Below are positions 54,903-64,000 of a DNA stretch of 64,000 nt, piece after piece. The DNA is from Selaginella moellendorffii. Lineage: Eukaryota; Streptophyta; Lycopodiopsida; Selaginellales; Selaginellaceae. The stretch lies in contig NW_003314323.1 in NCBI RefSeq assembly GCF_000143415.4, forward strand, positions 624,499 to 688,498, written 5' to 3'. The notes under the pieces were generated by a model. That model did no database searches, was not told the DNA's origin, and saw only the letters and a list, made by a program, of their open reading frames with translations. Position 1 is the stretch's first letter, and each line of letters begins with the position of its first letter. The position numbers and the translations under genes were made by a program.

Positions 54903-55235
54903 ATATCTTGATAATAATGAGAACCACACCTCACACCACATTGGAGATTGCATTGGTTTGGAGCATTAATAACAAGTATAGGGATGGGGATTTGATAATG
55001 AAAAATTATACCTTTATAAATTATTAAACTTTTCAGTCTATTTTAGTCACTTAGCCATAACTTTTGACAAGTCACATGTCCCAATAACATGAGAACCACA
55101 CCCCATACCACATTAGACATTGCACTCCAGTTTGGAGCATTAATAATAAGTATAAGGATTGGGATGTGATAATGAAGAATTATATCTTTATAAATGATTA
55201 AAGATTTTATTCTATATTATTCATTTAGCCACAAC
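54903..55235. repeat. Tandem duplication of ~180 bp
   Basis: The sequence from 'atgagaaccacacc' through 'tttggagcattaata' to 'agccataacttt' occurs twice in direct orientation, diverged mainly by transitions. Confidence 0.85.
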
Positions 55236-57243
55236 TTTTATTACTTGGAGGTGTGTCACCCATAAGTCCTCATCCTGCTAAAACTTTAAAAGTGGCCTTA
55301 AAACCACTTTAACTTTGCACTTCATCCAAGTGCTCTAAATATGTTATATCAATCATCAAAAGGTACCACTAATGTATTAACCTTTTACAATAAATCTATG
55401 TTTATTATTACTTATTTCATTGGTAATCCAAGGCCACCTAGACCAAACTATCCAATATATTAATACCCATCCTCAACCACTTCTTAACATCTTTAAAATA
55501 TGGTGGAACACTATCCTTTAACATCCCTTCTTTAATTTTTATTAAGTCTTTTTCCAATTATGGTAGTGGTTGTTAACATTGCCACTGGGTCAAGATACAA
55601 AAACTTGTTTATCAAATTCTATTAACTTCTAGAACTTCCTCACCATGTAATCATATCTTTTATTATTAAGCAAGAGGATCATTCCTCTTTCATTCCATCA
55701 TCAAAGATGTTAGAATGACATTTTGAAACACCACAACCTAATATAAACTTCATTCCCATCTTTTGCCACCAAAATGCCTCAGCCACTTAGAGCAAAATTT
55801 CAATGAGACATGCAAGATATCCAAATAGGTAGTGCTACCTATACTTAGATTGGGAATATAAACCATGTAATCTCTTGAAACAATTAGAGCTAACTTTTGA
55901 ACATTTTATTAAGTTTTATTTATGTTCATTCAGCCTTGGATTCCATAGTATTTGTATCTATTTATGTTCACTTTAACTTTGGACTCTTTAATATTTATAT
56001 CATCACCCACTATATAAATATAACCTTTCTTAGTCATATTGATTCTTTTGAAGTTTTCCCCCTTATTATTTTACAAAGACTTATTAAACCCTTTTGAGGG
56101 GCTATATTAGAGGCATTTAATTTAGCCACATGCACTTGTACATATATATCCAATCCTTCCATCTGTGCTATCATCCCCCCATCTATTATCTCCTAATGTG
56201 GCACACTTGGAGGTTGTATGATAGTGTGTGGAGGCTAGTTATGTGCCTCAATATAATGTTTTGCAATTGAGTGGAGTATATTGTAGTATTATATAAATAA
56301 TTTTCTTTTTTATTATATATAAAGCTTTTTAACTCTTTCAATATAATTATATTTATGCAGCTTAACTAACCAATATTATTTATATTATGTGACTTGTGCT
56401 TGCACTTCAGATTTATAATCTAATGCTATCATAAATTTAACATACCATATCTATAATAATGAGGAGTTGCTAAACTTTTTGGGCCATCTGATCCAGCCAA
56501 TAACATCTGTATGATGGGGGTAATTGTCAAAGGGTTATTTTTTTAACCACATCTTAGTAAATAATCATATTTGATGCTTGCTCTTAGCTAATGAGAGGTT
56601 GTTAATTGCCTGGAGTGAGAAAAAGGTGACATGTCATGTGTTGTTTGGCATTGATGGTCAACCTTTTGTAGTGGAGACTCATTGTGTCATTTGGATCTTA
56701 TAATTCCCTCTAAGGAATTTAAATAATTTCCTCTATATATTTATAATTATTTTTTGAATTCTTCTTTCAAAGTGGAATACAATATTTTTATTTTGATACT
56801 ATTCCAATTTAGCTTTTAATATAACAAAATTATGACAATCACAACAATATTTGCTAACTAGATAGCATATCCTGGGCAATAGTTAGTAAAAGAAATAAAA
56901 CGTAGACATGCTATGAGGTATTTTATTAGATAGAAAACTGAAGGGGTTAACAAATTAACTTTACTTAACAAAAAATAGACTTTGTGTACTAGCTTATAAA
57001 ATATGAATATAATAAACATACTTTGTAAGGTTTGTAAATCCTGAGCACTCACAACTTAAGCTTATACATATAACTGTAAACAAGACCGCCAAGAGAGTTA
57101 TATAAACAATGCAAAGGAATTATATTTGTTCCATAGATGGATTAGAAACAATTATAATAATAGCCATTTATTATTTAACAGCCCTCATTGATCAGTTATG
57201 TTGTAACACTGTTTATGGAGAATGTCTTATTTTTCTTACATAA

Positions 57244-59435
57244 TCACAGCGCAAAGGTGACGAGAAGCCATGAAGTAACTGCTACAACGCAGAAGCAACC
57301 ACAGAGAAGCCTTTGTACTCTCTTCCAAAAGCTTTGGCTTTTTCTTCCTTCCTCGCTCTCTTCGTTAAAGAGTGAAGTTTTGAGAGTCGGCAGACAAATG
57401 CAAGAACGAACTTTACCAGTCTTTGTGTTGCTCCTGCTCCAGTCACTTGATTGTAAAGAGGTAGTGTGAATTACCTCAGCCAAAATCTTAGCAACCTGTA
57501 GGATGACTGATCATAAAAAAATTCTTTGAAAAAATCAAGATGCCAAACCTCTTTTGTGTTCTGGTGAGTTACAAGGTGGCCACCAGAAAGCACCCAAAAC
57601 CGTGCTGAGCTCCCCAATCGTTGCGCCAAGCGTTTTCCATAGCGAATCTGTGCAATAACGTCATCTCTAGAAAAACAAAAGAGGACTCAATGTATGACGA
57701 TGCGAGCTTTCTTTTTTCTTTTTGTTCTCGACTTACATGCCATGGATGACTGCCACAGGAAATCCAGCCGCGCGTATTTGCTGTATGTCGGAGTCTTTGG
57801 CTTCGTGAGACCAGCAGGCATGAATGTGACCATTTAAGCCAGCCTTCGGTTGCATTCCACCAGTCTCCATGTTTTTCAGGTACTCCTGCGCAAAACCAAA
57901 AAGAACCAAAAAAGCAAAAAAGAGAAACGTTTCATCTCCGTGTTAGTGACTACAAAAGTTTCTACCTTGTAAAGGATGTTCTTTCTTTGTACTCCCCCGG
58001 TAATTTCATTCAAGTAGTCCTGGAAGTAGCTTGTTACGACAGCACAAAAGAATGAGACTATGACATACGCGCGTGTAATGCGTGTCTAGATCCACAAGAA
58101 TTCTCTGCTCGAGAGTTTTAGCTGTGAGAAATCTGTACGCAATCGAGAGTGACCGCCATTCCATCTGTAGCAAGTCCAAAGCTGAAGAAAGTTTATGTTT
58201 CAACAAAAAAAGACATACCTTTGGAAAGCACTGGAATCCGCCACCGGTGATACTTATAAGCGTCAAAGAGAGAACTCGTTGGGGGGCCATTGCTGCCAGT
58301 TTGAATCCGATCATTGCACCTGGAAGAAGAAAAACTCTGAGCTTGTCGAGAGAAAATCTGAAAGTTTTAAGTTCATGAACGGTGTTTGTACCCATGGAGT
58401 GACCACAGATGTGAGCCTGTTTCCAGCCGAGGAAATCAAGCAAAGAAAGTGCATCCATAGCCATGATTGTCGTCCTGCAATTCACAAAGAATTTAGTAGA
58501 AAATGAATCGAAGAAAAGAAAAACTAGAAGCAGAAGAACACTTACGAATACTCGGACTTTTGTGTGGGAATTGAGCTGTTTCCCACTCCCCTGTTGTCAA
58601 AAGTACAGATCTGAACTCCGCCATCGTTTTCAAAGCTACTACAAAACTTATTGCTTTCTTCTTCCACTTCACTCGGCGTACCACTGTTAGAAGCACTACT
58701 GGTTAGCTCACGAACATAAGGCCCCCAGAAACCATGGCCACAAGCAAGTCCTGGGAAAAAGAAAATGACCAAAAAATCAACGAACGCCCTCAAAAGAAGA
58801 AGAAAAATAAGTCTAGAAGTCGATCGACAAGATCTAGTCCCCGAAAGAAAAACACTCGAATAGAAGAATCTGAGCTTCGAAAGAAGAAAGTACTGAAAAA
58901 ACTCAGTACAAAACCAATGAACTCAACTACGAAGAAATCGACAGAGAGAACTACAAACCAATGAACTTAAAGTTCTTAGCGCAACCAGCAAAGTAGAAGG
59001 AGATAGGAACAAGAAAATGCCAAAAGGAATCTGGAGAGCTCCCGAATTTTGGGAAGCATATCCAGCGAGCTAGCTGTCTCTGTGACCCACAAGCTCATTA
59101 AAATGCAGCGTAGCAGCACAAAACTTCTTCTTTTTTTTAAGGAAAAGAAAGAATTTGTTATCTTTTGCGAGTGCCCTAGGGCCTGATCGATCGATCAATG
59201 CATCAATCAATCAACAGTTCCAATTTCCGCTCCAATCCAATCCCATCGAAGTGAAAAGAGAGAAAGAAAGAGAGATCCTCTTACCTGGTATGAGCAGTAG
59301 CTTTGTGGCGCCAATTCCATATAATTGGTAGCTGATGACGACGCCGTGCGTGGATCCTGGCGCCAGGCACGAGCTCCCCTCGCCATTGCCCAGCGCCCCG
59401 GGCGCGGAATATGCCCCTCCAAGATCTTCCTCCAT
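57244..59435 (-). CDS. Alpha/beta hydrolase with C-terminal membrane anchor
   Basis: Spliced gene on the minus strand from ATG 59435 (MEEDLGGAYSAPGALGNGEG). Fold features: QLYGIGATKLLLIPG leading into GHGFWGPYVREL (oxyanion region), TFDNRGVGNSS, the nucleophile elbow GHSMG, AAMAPQRVLSLTLISITGGG, an acidic residue after AVIHGM, and LSGGHLVTHQ holding the catalytic His. The last exon adds a basic linker and a hydrophobic stretch (CGCFCVVAVTSWLLVTFAL) right at the C-terminus, as in tail-anchored membrane proteins. The first intron is long (about 520 bp). The substrate is unknown; lipase or esterase activity is likely from the Ser-Asp-His set. Confidence 0.85.
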
Positions 59436-59699
59436 TTTGCGAGGGGCTAAAATGTGCAAAGAATATTCTATGTTCGATGAATATTCTTGTGTGAGGAATA
59501 TGCTTATAGTTTGAAATGTTGGAGAGAAAAATAATCAATGCTGTATTGTTGTTACACGCGACGAAAAATAACCATAGTGTTACATAGACATACAATGACG
59601 AAGTGAAGAACACTTACTCTTTCTTGGACGAATTGTTTTGGTTTGCCGACTGGAAATCGTCTCTGCTGCTGCGAATTCTTGGAAGAATTTGGCTCTCGA

Positions 59700-62600
59700 T
59701 CAGGCCTTGAGCTGCTGCTGCTGCTGCTGTGATTCCAAGCGACTGACTTGGTTCTTCCACGCCTGCGCGCACTCGTCGATGGAAGCTCGCCGCGAAGTTC
59801 TTCGCGACATGGCCTTGAGATTTGGAACTGGATGATGCTTGACAATGGTGGTGGTGGCGTTGTTCTCCCCCTGGTTCTCCTTGTTGCTGCTGCCATGGCT
59901 CCGGTTTACGCTGTTGCTCCGGAAGTTATCGGTCGAGTAGTAGAGCACGGACTTCGCGAGCTTGGGCGGCGGAGGAGAAGGATCCACTGCTATCACGCTG
60001 CTCGTCGTGTTCTTGCTCGCCGGGGAGCTCGTCGAGCCGCGGACGCTCGCGCTTCTCAGGTGATGGTTTGCAGCGTCTCTCCTGTCTCTCACTACCGAGT
60101 GCCTGTTGTTGCTGCTGCCGCTGTCGATGTTCATGCCCGCCAGCTTGTTGGAGATGCCTTCCCAGTCCTCGAAAGTAACTTGCCTCCTGGGAGGATCCTT
60201 TGAGTCGGCTTCGCCCGTTGCCGCTGGCTTTGGAGTAGCGCCGTGCTGCTGCCTCAAGCTCAGCCTACGAAGGAGACCGGAGAATGGGACCTTGAGCTTG
60301 TCGGAGCTTGATTTCTTCGCCTGCGCTCGTTCCTCTGGTATCTTCTGGCTGAAGCCTCGAGCCAGTCCGGGGGGAGGGACTGCAATGTCCTCTGGCCATC
60401 CTCTTGATTTGCTTTGGCTCGGCTGTAGCTGAATTGCCTCCTCCTGTTCTATCTCTGGCTTTGTTACGATGTCCTGAGTTTCGGGACGGGGTGGATCCTG
60501 CTTTTCTGCTCCCGCAACCTGTTCTGTGCTCGTCAATAGTATTTGCAGCCACTTATCGAGAGTGTTCTTCCCTTCCTTGATGCTTTCCTCGTCGCATGAC
60601 ATCTCCCCGCGTTCTGACAGTGCCTTCCTTGCCTCCGGCGAATGCAGCTCCACAAAGTTCCTAGCCGACGGTGTCCTCGAGCACTTGGAACTTCCTGCTG
60701 TTACGCGGGAATCTATCGCGGAGACGTCGATCTCAAAGCGCTCGCTGCTATCCCTGCTCTCCTTGCTCTGTGGTGCATGGAGTATGCCTTTGAATCGCTG
60801 GCTCCCGCAGCTCGCATAACCACTGTCAGTGTTCTGCTTATCCCTCTTGATAACAGGCATCAGCTTGAATGTTCTCGTCACCTCCGATCCTTCACCATCA
60901 CTGCCCGCATTCGCAATGTTACTTCCATCGTCAGCTTCCCTTGGCGCAGCACCACCCTCGTAGTAAATTCTGTCCATTGACGGTTTTGCAGACGCGGGTG
61001 CCGCTGGTGTTTCCCGACGAGCCACACTGTTTTCTTTGTCAAGTCGTTGCCGTGGAGCGGACTGGGATCTCTTGCTCTTGGCCGGTGTTGTCGACTTCCG
61101 GAATCGCTTATGACTACGATGCTGATCTTCGGAGTCACTGAAGCTGTCTTGCTTGTTGGAGACGTTGGCTGGCTGATGGTTTTGGAGATCCCTTGCTTTC
61201 AAGACTTCTCTGTCTCTGGTGCTGCTTCTCTGCTTCTTGGGAGGAGCATGACGATCTGCTTTCACCAGCTGCGTTGAAGATTTCTCTGGTACGCATTCCT
61301 CGTCTGCAGCAGCCTCCACGCTTCCGGACTCTAAAAGAGGAACTGGCTTGGTCATCTGCAGCAGGTCTTGCCTCTTATGAGCGTTATGCAGAAGCCGAGA
61401 TTCGGCCGCGTTGCATGTCTCAGCTTGAGACTCCAACTGCGCCATGAGAGAATTGCAGGCGATTTCATTCAGCCTCGACTCTTCCTTATAAACCACGCTC
61501 CTGATTAACGGTCGCGCAACCATTAGTCACGTAAAGATTACATACGATAGAATGACTTACTGGTGCATAGTTTCTTGGATCATCCGCTCAAGGCAGATGC
61601 GATATGATGCCTGTGTTTCGTTCCACTGTCTCTGCTTTTCCACCTGCTTTCTTTGTTTTCGTAGCTCTGCTTCCAGAGTGTCCAAGGCAGCCTTTTCCTG
61701 TTCATTTTGGTCTTTGATACTCTGCAGGGCCTGCTTCAGTTTTGAAGATTCGCCTTCCCTCATATGCTTTTCTTCCTCCCTCAGTAGCTTGATCTTTGAC
61801 TCTCTCTTTATGGATGATAAAATTCGGCTGTTAGTGTCACCGTCCTGTGAATGAAGAGGTGACAGACAACTCGGAGAATGCAGGTTTTCCTTTTGAAGGC
61901 CAGTCAAGGATCGATACTGATTAACAAAATGTGTCAGTTTTAACATAATATTAACCAGACACTGCATACCTTATCTCGAATTTGAACCAGAGAACGATTT
62001 GTAAGAAGGGGTTCACTTTCTTTTATAGCCTTCCAATTTCCAAAACCAAACTTCTGATATCCTCGCAAAAGCACATCTTCCTCCGAAACAGTCCAGTCTT
62101 TTTGGTGTAATCCTGAAAGTAGCATGCGAAATATAGTGTTTTTCGTACGTTGGAACAAGACAAAGACAAATGCCAACCTGAAGGTGAAGACGACAGCCTG
62201 GAGTTTGCAGATTCGTCTCCTTTCTGAAGCCGGACGAGCCCAGCCACTGCAAGCCCCGAGCGTTTCTTCTTCTCTAGAAAATGATGTGACCATTGATGAT
62301 CGTTTATGCACGTCTTTCCATCTGGAAGCTCGTCTTCACCACCAAGAAAGAAAAAAGAAAAACACCTTTGTCTGAAAAGAACGAAGTATTAGCCAAAGCA
62401 TAGATTGTACAACGAGTGATTACCGGAATCCAATATTCGGTGAATCAAATGCTGTAAGAAACTGATTAATCGACACCCCAAGCTGGAGATCCCACCAAGG
62501 AATGAGAAACTCAAGCTTCTCCTTTTTCTTCAGACTCACTTGCCATTGCGCGAGCCTTAGATTGTTAAGAACCGTCTTGCCGCCTCCTACGCGGGGAGAG

Positions 62601-63199
62601 AGACAAGAGTTATCGTCACGTAGGAAAGTAAAACACAACATACTTGAATAGGGGAACCAGTGGCAGACTTCCCAGGCTAGTGGCGAGGCGGGGTCAGCAT
62701 GCCAGTAAAGAACGTTGCCATACGAGTCTACTCTAAAACACGCCGGATCAAAACCAGCATTGCTGCGCAAAGAAATCCACAATACTTTTTAGCAAGAGAC
62801 AAGCAAAAAACTACTTTTTACCCGAGGTGATCAAGCTGCTGCCAGAGAACATCCTTGAATTTGTGGAGATGCGAGGGATGCTCCTTTCTGGTGTCACTGA
62901 GAACGATCGGGAACAAATCTTGGACTTCTTCCAGCTTTGCAACCTGGAAAGAACTCGTTGGAACAAAACCCTACCACAGTAAGAAACCGCACCTCTTCCG
63001 GACGAGCAGTGTAGGGAAGAAACGCTCTGGGAGGGCCATCTGCGTGAGGCAGCAAGAATCCCTGGAGCTGGAGCCAGGCACAGGCGTTCCGGCACAGCTT
63101 CGCGTAGGCCCGAGGATACCCCAAGTGAGGATCGACCCTGCGATCTTCGTCCGAGAAGCAAATCCCCGCGGCCACCACTGAATCTTTCCTGCTTCCCAT
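59700..63199 (-). CDS. Large protein combining an HNH-like module, a Myb/SANT domain and a coiled coil
   Basis: Spliced gene on the minus strand from ATG 63199 (MGSRKDSVVAAGICFSDEDR). The N-terminal region is Trp/Leu-rich. Next comes VDSYGNVLYWHAD, then WEVCHWFPYSRGGKTVLNNL followed by RLAQWQVSLKKK, which has the His...Asn...Lys/His layout of an HNH fold, and PWWDLQLGVSINQFL. After a linker come a Myb/SANT helix set (DWTVSEEDVLLRGYQKFGFG, NWKAIKESEPLLTNRSLVQI) and a coiled coil (IKDQNEQEKAALDTLEAELR). The last exon (61523-59700) is a 607-residue Ser/Lys/Glu-rich tail with KENS, nuclear-type basic patches and a terminal QQQQQQ run from a CAG repeat. It is probably a nuclear DNA-binding protein; nuclease activity is not shown because the second His is not obvious. 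Confidence 0.75.
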
Positions 63200-63577
63200 G
63201 AAAAATCGACCCAAGAACTAGCCTAGCCTTCGATCTGGAGCGCCGGAGGCGAAATTTCAGGCATTTCTTGGCCAAGAATCTTGGCGCTGCTGCGCGGCAT
63301 TGTGGCGCCCTCCCCCCGGGCTCGCGAATTCGTGCGCGCCTAATAATCCTAGGTCACACCCCTCTCCGACCCGCCGGCGTCATCACTCCAGAGAAGAAAC
63401 GACCAAACAACACCCGACCTCTTCATTCATTCGAAGCAAACGGCTAGAAAATTTGTGTCAATCCAACGGCTCAAATTCCCACCTGTACGGACATGTTTGG
63501 AAGGGAGCATATTCCTTTAGGGTTCTTGGCAGGCTAGGGTTCTAGGCAGTGTAAGCGGCGGAGATTGAGCGGCAGCG
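63200..63577. promoter_or_regulatory. Divergent promoter with two telo-box motifs
   Basis: 378 bp between the HNH-Myb gene and the eL29 gene. TAGGGTT occurs at 63518-63524 and 63535-63541, close to the expected start of the ribosomal protein transcript. No other gene is seen. Confidence 0.6.
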
Positions 63578-63819
63578 ATGGCGAAGTCGAAGAATCACAC
63601 TGCCCACAACCAGTCGAGGAAGGCGCACCGCAATGGCATCAAGAAGCCCAAGAGGCAGCGCTACACCTCCAAGAAAGGGGTAAGTAGAGATTTCTATAGA
63701 AATTTGTGATTGATCGATCCGAATACCGGCAGATGGATCCGAAATTCCTGAGGAACCAGCGCTACTCGAGGAAGCGCATGGCGCTGCTAGCGAAAGAGAT
63801 CGTGAAAGAAGAATCCTAG
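63578..63819 (+). CDS. RPL29: 60S ribosomal protein eL29
   Basis: Two exons, 63578-63679 and 63733-63819, encode 62 aa, the normal length. The sequence [20 protein letters not shown], with [14 protein letters not shown] and [14 protein letters not shown], is diagnostic for eL29. It is a basic component of the large cytosolic ribosomal subunit, near the P site. The 53-bp intron is typical of this region. Confidence 0.97.
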
Positions 63820-63879
63820 ATAGAAGAATGCTTGTCCCAATTTTCGATTTAATCCAGCAAAAGAATTTGCGTTGCTCAT

Positions 63880-63916
63880 AAACCCTAAATTTCTACAGTG
63901 TTCTAGCGTTAGGGTT
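63880..63916. promoter_or_regulatory. Pair of telo-box motifs between eL29 and the next gene
   Basis: AAACCCTAA at 63880-63888 and TAGGGTT at 63910-63916, in opposite orientation, within the 113-bp gap before the next start codon. Confidence 0.5.
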
Positions 63917-63932
63917 CTTGGTTGCCATAGCA

Positions 63933-64000
63933 ATGGAGGCGTACAAGGCGTGGGTGCGTGGCAATCGGCAATGGCTCGCTTCAATCGAGAGCATTGCTAC
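63933..64000 (+). CDS. PEX16: Probable PEX16 peroxisome biogenesis protein, 5' end only
   Basis: The window ends after about 22 codons. The start MEAYKAWVRGNRQWLASIES is close to the N-terminus of plant PEX16 (SSE1) as I know it. PEX16 is a peroxisomal and ER membrane protein needed for peroxisome formation and for oil and protein bodies. The call rests on a short stretch, so it is tentative. Confidence 0.55.
   Translation, partial: MEAYKAWVRGNRQWLASIESIA

Larger units (their letters stand above)
54179..57243. other. 3-kb AT-rich, CpG-poor block, no gene seen
   Basis: By eye it has only a handful of CG dinucleotides. No coding sequence or transposon protein motif is recognisable. It contains two tandem duplications listed separately. 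It resembles 14401-15185 and 17100-18334 in composition, as expected for old methylated repeats. Confidence 0.55.

Noticed and set aside
58734-58964. Lys/Arg-rich plus-strand frame near 58.8 kb
   Set aside because: It lies in the long first intron of the minus-strand hydrolase and is a product of A-rich sequence.
1-64000. CRISPR array or bacterial operon structure
   Set aside because: Introns, tRNA type, PPR genes and promoter motifs are all of plant nuclear type; no spacer-repeat array is present.

Overview
The window looks like nuclear DNA of a land plant, and the style fits a lycophyte such as Selaginella. Introns are mostly about 50-70 bp. There are intronless PLS- and S-class PPR genes, many plant housekeeping genes packed tightly on both strands, telo-box promoter motifs, and AT-rich, CpG-poor blocks like old transposon DNA. 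The species is inferred from style, not from a search.

Positions 1-26.5 kb are a rearranged segmental-duplication array. The ancestral unit seems to be PPR gene, 12-cysteine secreted peptide (CRP), an unidentified multi-exon gene (here 'U'), AUG5 (augmin subunit 5), a conserved gene of unknown function (here 'X'), then a coiled-coil gene. Unit A (1-6.1 kb) has the 3' end of the coiled-coil gene, the only full-length PPR copy, a CRP, and then an inverted, scrambled piece of U and AUG5 that carries a plastid-type tRNA-Met fragment. Unit B (6.2-14.4 kb) has broken PPR, U, AUG5, X and coiled-coil copies plus an intact CRP. An AT-rich block with a purine-rich tandem repeat follows (14.4-18.3 kb). 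Unit C (18.3-26.5 kb) has a decayed PPR copy, an intact CRP, U, and the only intact AUG5 and X. Breakpoints carry small inversions, microhomology deletions and filler DNA.

Positions 26.7-46 kb hold single-copy genes: polygalacturonase (-), a calmodulin-type EF-hand protein (-), a possible small secreted peptide (+), two tRNA-Asp(GUC) genes (-) on either side of an epoxide hydrolase (-), eEF1B-gamma (-), an unidentified protein (+), methylthioadenosine nucleosidase (-) only 40 bp from a divergent mitochondrial carrier (+), a small protein with KEN-box and D-box-like motifs (+), an unidentified 137-aa protein (-), a long regulatory-looking gap, and an exostosin-family glycosyltransferase (+).

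Positions 46-64 kb hold an AMBRA1-like WD40 gene (-), an S-class PPR gene (+), cofactor-independent phosphoglycerate mutase (+), a 3-kb AT-rich block with tandem duplications, a tail-anchored alpha/beta hydrolase (-), a large gene joining an HNH-like module, a Myb/SANT domain and a coiled coil (-), ribosomal protein eL29 (+), and the first codons of a probable PEX16 (+) cut by the window edge.

Most neighbours are unrelated housekeeping genes, as is normal for plants. The parts most worth a second look are the duplication array with its rearrangement scars, the CRP family and the HNH-Myb protein. Gene models come from reading splice sites and frames by eye.
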